64,000 nucleotides of DNA from Geothrix sp. 21YS21S-2 (lineage in GTDB: Bacteria; Acidobacteriota; Holophagae; Holophagales; Holophagaceae): the NCBI RefSeq assembly GCF_030846775.1, contig NZ_CP132910.1:1336001-1400000 (forward strand), in the 5' to 3' direction. The notes beneath the pieces were generated by a model, which was not told the origin of the DNA, did no database searches, and saw only the letters and a list, made by a program, of their open reading frames with translations. Made by a program: the position numbers and the translations under genes. Position 1 is the first letter of the stretch; each line of letters starts with the position of its first letter. This document shows, piece after piece, positions 43,433 through 50,680 of the stretch.

Positions 43433-44142
43433 CAGCCGGCGGCCTTCGCCTGCCAGGCCAGGACCAGGACCCAGACGGCGCAGCCCACCAGCAGGAGCCC
43501 CATGACCCTCGGGAGCCATCGCCCCATTACCTTGGAGAAATGGCTCTCGGCATACGTGCTGGCCCAGCCGGAGGATGCCCCGGCCAGGAAGAGCAGGAGC
43601 ACGTGGCCCACCGCGTACACGAAGAGCAGGACGCCCCCCCACAGGATCCTCTTCTGGAGGGCGACGATGGTGAGCACCGCGGCGAGGGCGGGCGTGGCGC
43701 AGGGGGCGGAAAGGGTCCCGGTCAGGGCGCCCATGATGAAGGCTCCGACAAGCCCGGCCCCCTGGAAGCGGACCAGGAAGCCATGGGAGGGGGTGGGCAG
43801 GCTGAAGGCGCCCAGCAGGTGAAGGCCCACGACCAGGAGGATCAGGCCGAGTAAGGCTTTCCATCCCCATCCGATGTCGCCCAGGAGCGAGCCGGTCAGG
43901 GCCGCGACCAGGCCCAGGGCGGTGAAGGCCGCCGCCAGGCCGAGCACGAAGGCCCCTGAGAGGATCATGGGATGGTGCCGCCCCTCCTTCGTTCCTCCCG
44001 TGAAGCCCACCACGAGGGGGGCCGCCACGAGCACGCAGGGATTCATGGAGGTGAGCAACCCGCCGAGGAAGACGATCCCGAGCTGCTTGGCCGCAGAGGC
44101 CTGGGCCATCATCCCGGCGAGGTTCTGGAGCCACTCGGTCAT
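43432..44142 (-). CDS. CcdA/DsbD-type thiol-disulfide membrane transporter
   Basis: 236 residues, six predicted helices. The paired cysteines sit in SMNPCVLVAAPLV and SAPCATPALAAVL, the CcdA arrangement that passes electrons from cytoplasmic thioredoxin to the periplasm. It overlaps the thioredoxin-like gene upstream by 4 nt (ATGA), so the periplasmic partner is that protein. Could serve cytochrome c maturation or repair of periplasmic thiols under metal stress. Confidence 0.88.
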   Translation of the reverse strand: MTEWLQNLAGMMAQASAAKQLGIVFLGGLLTSMNPCVLVAAPLVVGFTGGTKEGRHHPMILSGAFVLGLAAAFTALGLVAALTGSLLGDIGWGWKALLGLILLVVGLHLLGAFSLPTPSHGFLVRFQGAGLVGAFIMGALTGTLSAPCATPALAAVLTIVALQKRILWGGVLLFVYAVGHVLLLFLAGASSGWASTYAESHFSKVMGRWLPRVMGLLLVGCAVWVLVLAWQAKAAG

Positions 44143-44519
44143 TTCAGGCCGGCCTTGGCGAGCGCAGCCTGGAATTCGCCCTTCTCCCAGAAGCCGACGT
44201 GCCTGGCCACCTCCCGGCCCGAGGCATCGAAGATGACCTGGGTGGGCATGGCCATGATCTGGAAGGCCCGGGCTTCCTTGATGTGCTCGGTCACGTAGAA
44301 GTTCCGGATCTGGGCGCGGTTTCCATAGTGCTGCTGGAGCTCGGCGAGGATGGGCTGCATCTTCTTGCAGGGGATGCAGGTGGGCCCGCCGAACTCGACG
44401 ACGGTCCAGGTGCCGGATTTGAGGACCTGGGTGAGGCCGGCCGGGTCCAGGGCGGGAACCTGGGCCGAAAGGGCTGCGGAGGCAGCGAAAACGAAGGCGC
44501 CGAGGCGCGAAAGGGACAT
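44139..44519 (-). CDS. periplasmic thioredoxin-like protein
   Basis: 126 residues with a signal peptide (MSLSRLGAFVFAASAALSAQ) and a thioredoxin fold: VVEFGGPTCIPCKKMQPIL (CxxC active site CIPC), and cis-proline strand AMPTQVIF. Reduced by the adjacent CcdA. The ATG overlaps nothing upstream; a 32-nt gap separates it from the small thioredoxin gene. Confidence 0.88.
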   Translation of the reverse strand: MSLSRLGAFVFAASAALSAQVPALDPAGLTQVLKSGTWTVVEFGGPTCIPCKKMQPILAELQQHYGNRAQIRNFYVTEHIKEARAFQIMAMPTQVIFDASGREVARHVGFWEKGEFQAALAKAGLK

Positions 44520-44551
44520 GGTACCTCCAGTTGTCGGATCGTCAGGGGCGG

Positions 44552-44785
44552 TCAGACCTTGATCAGGTCAAGGATTTCATTTGAGCTGGCCACCTTGCCC
44601 TGGAACTTGAGCTGCCCGTCGATGGCCAGGGCAGGCGTGCTGAGGATGCCCCGGGCGGCCATGACCGCGTAGTCGGAGACCTTCACCACGGCGTGGTCCC
44701 CGCCGGACCGCTCCACGGCGGCCTTGGTGTTCTTGAGCAGGGTCTCGCACTTGGCGCAGCCGGGCCCGAAGACTTCGATGAGCAT
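44552..44785 (-). CDS. small thioredoxin-family protein (redox-active disulfide type)
   Basis: 77 residues from ATG 44785 with AAGGAGA upstream. Glutaredoxin-like fold with VFGPGCAKCETLLKN (CAKC) and cis-proline STPALAI, as in the MTH895/TM0996 group. Cytoplasmic. In many bacteria this small protein is found next to arsR and a DUF318 permease, as here. Confidence 0.87.
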   Translation of the reverse strand: MLIEVFGPGCAKCETLLKNTKAAVERSGGDHAVVKVSDYAVMAARGILSTPALAIDGQLKFQGKVASSNEILDLIKV

Positions 44786-44795
44786 GGGATCTCCT

Positions 44796-45860
44796 TCAGA
44801 GAATGGCGTTGAACAGATAACCGACCAGGAGGATGCCCGCCGCGACCACCCCCACGAACGCACCGATGAGGCGGGGCCGCATGACCCGGCGCAGGATGAC
44901 CGTTTCGGGCAGGGAAAGGCCGATGACGGCCATCATGAAGGCCAGGGTGGACCCCAGGGCCGCGCCCTTGCCCAGCAGGGCCTCCACGATGGGCATCACG
45001 CCCGCCGCGTTGGAATAGAGCGGCACCCCGATGGCCACGGCCAGGGGCACGCTGTACCACGACTTCCGCCCCAGGAGGCTCGCCATGAAGGCCTCGGGCA
45101 CGAAGCCGTGGATGAAGGCCCCCACCAGGATGCCCACCAGGATGTACAGCCAGACCTTGCCGACGATGTCCTTGACGCCCTGCACGGCCTGGCCGATGCG
45201 CGCGGCAAGGGAGGGCCGCTCCTCCCCGGCATCCGCCAGGGCCGGCGCCTTGAGGGCTTCCTGCACCCACCCTTCCAGGTGGCGCTCCATGTTCATGCGC
45301 CCCAGCACGAGGCCCGCGAAGAAGGCGATGGCCACCCCCGTGCCGGCGTAGAGCAGGGCGATCTTCCAGCCGAACATCGCGAAGAGCATCCCCAGGGCCA
45401 CCTCGTTGACCATGGGCGCGGCCACCAGGAAGCTGAACGTCACGCCCAGCGGGACGCCCGCCTTGAGGAAGCCGATGAACAGGGGCACCGCAGAGCAGGA
45501 GCAGAACGGGGTGACGATGCCGAACAGGGAGGCCATGGCGTTGCCGAGGCCCGGATTCCGCCGGGACAGCGCGTCGCGCACCCTCCCCGGGCTGATGAAC
45601 GTCTGCAGGAAGGTGACGATGAAGACGATCAGGGTGAGCAGCAGCAGGACCTTCGGCGTGTCGTAGAAGAAGAACGCCACCGCCTCGCCCAGGTGGGACC
45701 TGGGCGCCAGGCCAAGCAGGGAGAAGGCGATCACCTCCGAAAGCCGGTGGATGACCGCGTAGAGCAGGATCCAGGCCGGAAGGGCCAGCAGGATCCAGCC
45801 TCCCCTGCGCAGGAACGACGGCGCCGGTTCCGGCCTGGCGCCCCCACAGCATTCAGACAT
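44796..45860 (-). CDS. DUF318-family permease (ArsP / SO_0444-like metal or metalloid efflux)
   Basis: 354 residues, about eight helices. Starts MSECCGG (possible metal ligand) and has the family motif TPFCSCSAVPLFIGF and VAAPMVNEVALGM. Family members export organoarsenicals or metals such as Cu/Zn. It overlaps the ArsR gene by 8 nt and is followed 10 nt later by the small thioredoxin gene. Substrate cannot be assigned from sequence. Confidence 0.87.
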   Translation of the reverse strand: MSECCGGARPEPAPSFLRRGGWILLALPAWILLYAVIHRLSEVIAFSLLGLAPRSHLGEAVAFFFYDTPKVLLLLTLIVFIVTFLQTFISPGRVRDALSRRNPGLGNAMASLFGIVTPFCSCSAVPLFIGFLKAGVPLGVTFSFLVAAPMVNEVALGMLFAMFGWKIALLYAGTGVAIAFFAGLVLGRMNMERHLEGWVQEALKAPALADAGEERPSLAARIGQAVQGVKDIVGKVWLYILVGILVGAFIHGFVPEAFMASLLGRKSWYSVPLAVAIGVPLYSNAAGVMPIVEALLGKGAALGSTLAFMMAVIGLSLPETVILRRVMRPRLIGAFVGVVAAGILLVGYLFNAIL

Positions 45861-46236
45861 GGGTCGCCTCGTCCATCCCGGCCAGCTGCTTGCGGCAGAC
45901 GTCCTGGACCGGGATCCCCTTCACGGCCGCGACGCGGGCGCGGTCCAGGTTCGCCTCGGGCAACGACGACGCTTCACGAAGGAGGATTTCAAGAAGAGGT
46001 GGGGCCGGTTCCGGGCACGAGACGAAAACCCACCGCCCTTCCTTCCGCTCCGTCACGAACCCGGCCCTGCGCAGCTCCCGCAAGGCCTCGGAAACCGAGG
46101 ACGCGGGCACCGAAAGCGTCTCCGCCACCTGGCACACGCACAACTCCCCCGCGCCCACCAGGGCCAGAACCCGCAGGCGCAAAGGGTGGGAAACGGCCTT
46201 CAGCCTGTCCACCAGCGAACGGAGATCCTCTGCCAT
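45853..46236 (-). CDS. ArsR-family metalloregulator with ELCVC motif
   Basis: 127 residues from ATG 46236 (AAGGAAG upstream). Helix-turn-helix core HPLRLRVLALVGAGELCVCQVAETL and SSVSEALRELRRAGFVTERKEGRWVF. Cys33 and Cys35 in ELCVC match the As(III)/Sb(III) site of classic ArsR. It heads the permease-thioredoxin-CcdA operon and likely represses it until metalloid binds. Confidence 0.92.
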   Translation of the reverse strand: MAEDLRSLVDRLKAVSHPLRLRVLALVGAGELCVCQVAETLSVPASSVSEALRELRRAGFVTERKEGRWVFVSCPEPAPPLLEILLREASSLPEANLDRARVAAVKGIPVQDVCRKQLAGMDEATHV

Positions 46237-46287
46237 GCCTTGCTTCCTTTCCGATGCCGCCCCTCCCGTCCGTCCGAAGGGGATGGG

Positions 46288-46329
46288 GTTAATATACACA
46301 CATCGGAAATTATCGAAATATATATTTGC
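46288..46329 (-). promoter_or_regulatory. AT-rich promoter/operator of the arsR-permease operon
   Basis: A 40-nt AT-rich island in the 93-nt gap before arsR. It contains TCGGAAATTATCGA, a weak dyad, and on the minus strand TATATT boxes suited to a -10. Candidate ArsR binding and promoter region. Confidence 0.4.
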
Positions 46330-47481
46330 CTAGAAGGCGACCGTGGCCGCCGTCGTGGCGCCTGCCGTCACGGTGGCGGCGACGGGCACGGCGACGGCAA
46401 CCGTCGTGGAACCGTCCCCGGCCGTGGTCGTCCGGTTACCCACCAGGCTGTAGGTGCCCGCCGGCAGGGACCCGAAGGTGAAAGTCTCGGTCGCACCCAC
46501 GACGGCCATGTCCCGGTCCAGGATGAACGTGTGGGTGGCGCCGCCGGGGGTCGAGGCTAAGGTGGCCAGCAGGTCGATGCCGTCCGACTGGCTCGCGGTG
46601 GCCAGGGGCGTCACGGTGCCGTTCAGGGTGCCCACGCCGGCCGTGGCCGTGAAGGCGGCGCTGAAGGTGAAGGTGGGCGTGGCGCTGGTGAGGCTGAAGC
46701 CGTCGCTGGCCTTGGGCCCGTAGAACGTCCCGGGGGCGGGCAGGCTGACCACGTAGTAGGTGCCGCCCACCGGCAGGAGATCGAGGGTGTAGGCGCCGGT
46801 GGCGCCGGTCGTGGCGCTCCGGACGATGGACGGCTTCCCGGCTCCATCCAGGACCTCGGCGAAAACGGGCACGCCGGCCAGGGCCGACCCGTCCGCCTGG
46901 TCCGTGAGGATTCCGGTGATGGAACCCGTGACGGCCTTCTCGTAGGCGAAGCAGGTGGGGCGCAGCAGGTACTTGCCGGACGCCCCCGCGCCCACGACCT
47001 GGACGGAGTGGGCGGCGTCGAAATCGATCCAGATGTCGGCGGTGGTTCCGGCCTGGACGACGAACGGCCCGATCAGTTTGATGCCCGTCTGGGCACCGGA
47101 GGGGACGGTGAGGGCGTGGGTCGTGCCGTCCTTGAGCACTACCGAGTTCCCGGTGGAACCCAGGATGAGCCGCATCTGGCCGTAGGAGCCGGGGTCCAGG
47201 GCCACGCCCCTCAGCAGGCTCCGGCTCACCCCGCCCGTGAGGGTGAGGAGGTCGACCGGGGTGCCTCCCACCGTGCCCAGGGTCATCCAGGACCCGCCGT
47301 CCCGGCTGATCTCGACGGACTGGATGCTGAGGAGGATGGAGGTGTAGGCCGTTGTTGGGCCGTCGACCAGGGTGACGTTCATGGCGGAGGACCGGGGGGC
47401 CGGGGTGCCCGAACCGGACCCCCCGCAACCGAGCAGGCCTGCGAGGCCCAGGACGACGGGGAGAACATGGATGGATCGCAT
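46330..47481 (-). CDS. DUF4382 lipoprotein with CnaB-like domain
   Basis: 383 residues. Lipoprotein signal (lipobox LLGC, Cys19). Residues about 33-185 are a DUF4382-type beta domain (MNVTLVDGPTTAYTSILLSIQSVEI, VDLLTLTGG, GSYGQMRLIL). Residues about 190-250 are carboxypeptidase-regulatory/CnaB-like (SITGILTDQADGSALAGVPV) and the remainder is threonine- and alanine-rich. Probably on the outer membrane or periplasmic. No enzymatic motif. It ends just before the arsR promoter region. Confidence 0.8.
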   Translation of the reverse strand: MRSIHVLPVVLGLAGLLGCGGSGSGTPAPRSSAMNVTLVDGPTTAYTSILLSIQSVEISRDGGSWMTLGTVGGTPVDLLTLTGGVSRSLLRGVALDPGSYGQMRLILGSTGNSVVLKDGTTHALTVPSGAQTGIKLIGPFVVQAGTTADIWIDFDAAHSVQVVGAGASGKYLLRPTCFAYEKAVTGSITGILTDQADGSALAGVPVFAEVLDGAGKPSIVRSATTGATGAYTLDLLPVGGTYYVVSLPAPGTFYGPKASDGFSLTSATPTFTFSAAFTATAGVGTLNGTVTPLATASQSDGIDLLATLASTPGGATHTFILDRDMAVVGATETFTFGSLPAGTYSLVGNRTTTAGDGSTTVAVAVPVAATVTAGATTAATVAF

Positions 47482-47589
47482 CGTGGATCTCCTGAAAAGC
47501 GCGTGGATTGGAAAGGAAACGCCAGGGGCGGCGGACGGGGTCCCCGGAGCCGATCCTCCGGGACCCGTTCGGCCCTCAAGATCCGTACC

Positions 47590-47620
47590 AATGCGTCCTT
47601 CGGGACTTTACGAAGGCATT
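47590..47620 (-). other. hairpin in the DUF4382 gene leader
   Basis: AATGC...CTTCG pairs with CGAAG...GCATT around a short loop, about 110 nt upstream of the start at 47481. It may be a structured 5' leader; I could not match it to a known riboswitch. Confidence 0.35.
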
Positions 47621-47740
47621 CGCGTCATTTCGACCCGGCCGGACGAGCGCCGCGGGCCTGAATGGGCCCAGGGCCGAACAAGCCGGGAGGGGGCCGGGAA
47701 CCCGGCATCCACACCGGGAGGTCGACCCGATCGGGCAAAG

Positions 47741-47766
47741 CCACGGCCACCTTGCGGTGGCCGTGG
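47741..47766 (-). terminator. terminator hairpin of the flavoprotein-cytochrome-tatA operon
   Basis: Perfect 11-bp stem CCACGGCCACC / GGTGGCCGTGG closed on the minus strand by a GCAA tetraloop, followed by CTTTG. It starts 24 nt after the stop of the second tatA. Confidence 0.65.
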
Positions 47767-47790
47767 CGATGAATAGGTAGGTTCGAAAGG

Positions 47791-47949
47791 TCAGTCCTTC
47801 AGCCCAGCCGTCAGTTCCTTGCTGGCCTTCTTGAACTCCTGGATCCCCTTGCCCAGGGACTTGCCCAGTTCGGGCAGCTTGCTGGGCCCGAAGAAGATCA
47901 GCAGACAGGCGCCGATCAGGAGGATTTCAGTCATTCCGAGATTGCCCAT
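47791..47949 (-). CDS. tatA: second TatA, in the flavoprotein operon
   Basis: 52 residues: [20 protein letters not shown], then [20 protein letters not shown] and a short tail ending LKD. By hand alignment 42 of its 52 residues equal the TatA at 1393-1581; the C-terminal acidic tail of that copy is missing. It has one membrane helix, hinge and amphipathic helix, so should be functional. ATG 47949 has GGAGTG upstream. It is the last gene after the Tat-dependent flavoprotein and the cytochrome, 34 nt after the latter, suggesting extra TatA made together with its client. Confidence 0.92.
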   Translation of the reverse strand: MGNLGMTEILLIGACLLIFFGPSKLPELGKSLGKGIQEFKKASKELTAGLKD

Positions 47950-47983
47950 GGTTCACTCCAGTCTGTTCGGATGGTCGTGCCAC

Positions 47984-48673
47984 TCACTTGTCGAAAGGGA
48001 TGACGAGGGTGGTCTTGGGGTGGCAGTCCTTGCAGAGGACCACCGATTTCTGGTGCCCGAAATGGCACGCGGTGCAGGAGATCTCCCCGTAGTGGGATTT
48101 GTGGGGATTCAGGCCGTGGGCTTCCCTGGGCTTGGTCTTCTCCGCAAGGGCCTCGTAGGAGCCGTGGCAGGCCAGGCACCGGTCGTTCGCAACTTCGTCC
48201 CCCTTGAGGGGGAAGGCAGGACCGTGGCACCCCGAGCAGGAGACCAGCTTGGCGGCATGCTGGCCCGAAAGGAACGCCGCGGCGCCCGGGACCGGCATGA
48301 GCTCCCGGGTCCGTGCGAAATCGCCCGCGTTCGGCTTGCCCAGGTTCCGCTTGCCGCCCTTGACGGTGAAGGACCGGCCCGGCTTGAAGTCGTGGCAGGC
48401 GGAACACGGCACGCCGCTTTCCGGGGCCGCGTGTCCGCGGTGGATCCTGACGCCGAACGCGTTCTTTCCCGCGGCCGGGGCGGGCTTGCCGTGACAGGGG
48501 AGGCACTCGGCGATCGCCTTGCCCTTGACGGCCGGGTGCGCCTCCCCCAGCAGGCTCTTGAAATCGGGGTGGCAGGCGGTGCAACCCGCAGGAGCCTTCG
48601 CCGGGGCCGCGCCCAGCCCCCCGGCGAACGCCAGGAGCAGGGCCATCACCCCGTATTCGAAAAATCGTCTCAT
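47984..48673 (-). CDS. periplasmic seven-heme cytochrome c
   Basis: 229 residues with a signal peptide (MALLLAFAGGLGA) and seven CXXCH motifs: CTACH, CLPCH, CSACH, CSGCH, CLACH, CTACH and CKDCH. Heme spacing and size resemble cytochrome c7/c3-like and NapC-partner electron carriers. ATG 48673 has GGAGG 9 nt upstream. It lies 62 nt after the flavoprotein gene and should deliver electrons to it in the periplasm. Confidence 0.93.
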   Translation of the reverse strand: MRRFFEYGVMALLLAFAGGLGAAPAKAPAGCTACHPDFKSLLGEAHPAVKGKAIAECLPCHGKPAPAAGKNAFGVRIHRGHAAPESGVPCSACHDFKPGRSFTVKGGKRNLGKPNAGDFARTRELMPVPGAAAFLSGQHAAKLVSCSGCHGPAFPLKGDEVANDRCLACHGSYEALAEKTKPREAHGLNPHKSHYGEISCTACHFGHQKSVVLCKDCHPKTTLVIPFDK

Positions 48674-48735
48674 CGGGTGGTTCCTCCGGGGCCGCGGCCC
48701 CCGGTTGAACGGGGACCGCGGCGGTGGCGTATCCG

Positions 48736-50322
48736 TCAGATCTTCTCGGCCGCGGCCTTGAGGCCCGCGATGCGTCCGAACACCGTCGCGTCGGGCGTCG
48801 CATTGCCGCCCAGCCGGTTGGCGCCGTGCAGGCCGCCGGTGATCTCGCCGGCCGCATAGAGATGCGGGATCGGCTTGCCCCAGATATCGAGCACCTGGGT
48901 CTCCTTGTTGACGCGCAGGCCGCCCATGGTGTGGTGGACGGCGGGCCACTGCGCGATCGCGTAGTACGGGCCCTGCTCCTGGGAGACCATCACGCTGGTG
49001 ATGTTCTTGCCGAACTCGGGGTCCTTCTTGTCCTTGAGGTAGGAGTCGTGCTTGCGCATGGTCTCGGTGAGCACGGCCGGGTCGAGCCCGATCTTGGTTG
49101 CCAGCTCGGCGATGGTGGCGGCCCGGACGAAGCGGCCCGCGGCGACGGCCTTGTTGGCCTCCTCCATCGTGCCCATCTTGGGGATCATCGCCTCGTTGAA
49201 GATGGAGAAGGTCTTCTTGCCGCCGGTGGCCATCTCCGCCCGGGCGACCACGTCGCGGCGCTCCTGCTCGTTGACGAAGCGCACGCCCTTCTCGTTCACG
49301 TAGACGATGCCGTAGCCGGGCCCGCGGAAGGGGTACACGGCGGGGGCGTCCAGGATGCCCGTTTCGGGATCGGCGAAGGGATAGAGCTGGATGAAGGCCA
49401 TGTGGAGGGTGTCGGCCCCGACGGCCTGGGCGTAGCGGATCATCTCGCCGGTGGCGCCCTTGTGGTTGGTGCAGTTGTACCCTGCGGTCAGGGTCGGGTT
49501 GTAGATCGTGCGCATCGGGACGTCGTGGCCGAAGCCGCCCGAGGCGAGCACCACGGCCTTGCGCGCGCGGATGTTGACGGGGCCGCGGCCGGTCTCGAGC
49601 TCGACGCCCAGCACGGGGCTGTCGACGTCCTTGCGCCAGAGCCAGCTCACCTTCGCCTTCAGGCGCATCTTGGCGCCGCGCTTCTCGGCGATCTTGCGCA
49701 GCGCCTCGGTGAAGCCCTTGCCGACGCCTTCGATGCAGGTGTGGGTGCGGTACTGGCTATGGCCACCGGTGCGGTTGAGGATCTGGCGGAGCTGCAGGCC
49801 GCCCTCGTCGATCATCCAGTCCAGGGCCTTGGGGGCCTCGGCCGCGAGGATCTCGACCAGCTCGGGGCTGCCGAAGAAGTCGCCGCCCTTGAGGGTGTCG
49901 GCCTTGTGGATCTCCTGGCTGTCGACGCCGAGCTTGAAGTTCTCCCGCATCTTCAGCTTGTCGGTCCAGGCGTTGTATTCGCCGCCGTTGATGATGGAGT
50001 TGCCCCCGTAGACGGGCATCTTCTCCAGGATGATGACGGTGCTGCCCTTGCCGGCGGCTTCGGCCGCGGCGGCGAGGCCCGCGAATCCGGAGCCGATGAC
50101 GACCACGTCGTAGCTCTCGTCCCACTTGGTGGGCAGCTTCTTCTTGGCGGGGGGCGCGTCGGGCGCGGGCGCGGCGCCGAGGTTGAGCGCGAAGGTCCCC
50201 GCCGTGGCCGCCAGGCCCACCGCGAGCGAAGTCCTGAGGAAGCCTCTGCGATCGGAGCCCTGGGCTTCGCCCAGGCCGTCGTCCTGGTTCCCCCTGGCCT
50301 CGAGGTTGTCTGGGTTCTTCAT
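48736..50322 (-). CDS. Tat-exported FAD-dependent reductase (flavocytochrome c/fumarate reductase-like)
   Basis: 528 residues. Twin-arginine signal SDRRGFLRTSLAVGLAATAG. FAD-binding VVVIGSGFAGLAAAAEA, substrate region RFVNEQERRDV, HHTMGGLRVN and the C-terminal AGEITGGLHGANRLGGNA are those of soluble fumarate reductases, urocanate reductase and related enoate reductases (PF00890). No heme motif is in the protein itself; the heme partner is the next gene. The His of HHTMGG and the Arg of GANRLGG are substrate-binding positions in Shewanella FccA. The natural acceptor (fumarate, urocanate, cinnamate-type or other) cannot be told. Confidence 0.92.
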   Translation of the reverse strand: MKNPDNLEARGNQDDGLGEAQGSDRRGFLRTSLAVGLAATAGTFALNLGAAPAPDAPPAKKKLPTKWDESYDVVVIGSGFAGLAAAAEAAGKGSTVIILEKMPVYGGNSIINGGEYNAWTDKLKMRENFKLGVDSQEIHKADTLKGGDFFGSPELVEILAAEAPKALDWMIDEGGLQLRQILNRTGGHSQYRTHTCIEGVGKGFTEALRKIAEKRGAKMRLKAKVSWLWRKDVDSPVLGVELETGRGPVNIRARKAVVLASGGFGHDVPMRTIYNPTLTAGYNCTNHKGATGEMIRYAQAVGADTLHMAFIQLYPFADPETGILDAPAVYPFRGPGYGIVYVNEKGVRFVNEQERRDVVARAEMATGGKKTFSIFNEAMIPKMGTMEEANKAVAAGRFVRAATIAELATKIGLDPAVLTETMRKHDSYLKDKKDPEFGKNITSVMVSQEQGPYYAIAQWPAVHHTMGGLRVNKETQVLDIWGKPIPHLYAAGEITGGLHGANRLGGNATPDATVFGRIAGLKAAAEKI

Positions 50323-50478
50323 GTCGTTCCCCTTTCCTGGTTATGGTGTTTGCCGTGCAGGGCGAGGCCCATGCGGCCAGGCCCCGCGGCAACCTCAGTG
50401 GTAGATGAATACCCTATGGATTAATTCCACAGTAGGCCCCCCGCACGAAACCCTCAAAGGTGAGAAAGCGGGGCAATT

Positions 50479-50500
50479 TCGGGTAGGGCCGCCTACCCGA
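50479..50500. promoter_or_regulatory. 22-bp perfect dyad, half-site TCGGGTAGG
   Basis: Nine-bp arms TCGGGTAGG / CCTACCCGA with a 4-nt spacer in the gap between the divergent flavoprotein operon (start 50322) and the LuxR regulator. Candidate operator. Confidence 0.6.
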
Positions 50501-50559
50501 TTGGCAACGGAAAACCAAATCCGCATTGGCTTTACCTTCGCCCCGGAACCGTCCTGGAG

Positions 50560-50571
50560 CGGGTATACCCG
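50560..50571. promoter_or_regulatory. 12-bp palindrome CGGGTATACCCG
   Basis: Shares the CGGGTA half-site with the dyad 70 nt away, with no spacer. Two related dyads in one 358-nt divergent gap suggest a shared binding protein, most simply the adjacent LuxR-type regulator. Confidence 0.5.
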
Positions 50572-50680
50572 ACTCGCCGTTGACAAGACCTTGGCACAGG
50601 ACAATGATCGGATCATCCCGAAACGAGAACGGCCGGCCCTTCCGGCCAAGCCATTCGAAGCGCCGCGGATGGGGGTTGCC

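Larger units (their letters stand above)
50323..50680. other. divergent regulatory region between flavoprotein and LuxR genes
   Basis: About 360 nt of lower GC. A plus-strand frame stays open from 50405 but has no protein character before about 50670. It holds the two CGGGTA dyads; otherwise nothing recognised. Confidence 0.5.

Noticed and set aside
47731-47780. cyclic-di-GMP riboswitch (GGGCAAAGCC followed by GGTAGG on the plus strand)
   Set aside because: The core ACGCA and GGGCAAACC features are incomplete and no plus-strand gene follows; the hairpin is better read as the terminator of the minus-strand tatA operon.
49757-50392. Minus-strand frame overlapping the flavoprotein gene start
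   Set aside because: Arginine-rich shadow of the flavoprotein in another frame, without signal or domain.
50405-50668. N-terminal extension of the LuxR regulator
   Set aside because: Lower GC, no PAS-like sequence, and it contains the CGGGTA dyads; the internal ATG at 50669 or 50681 gives a normal start to the first PAS domain.
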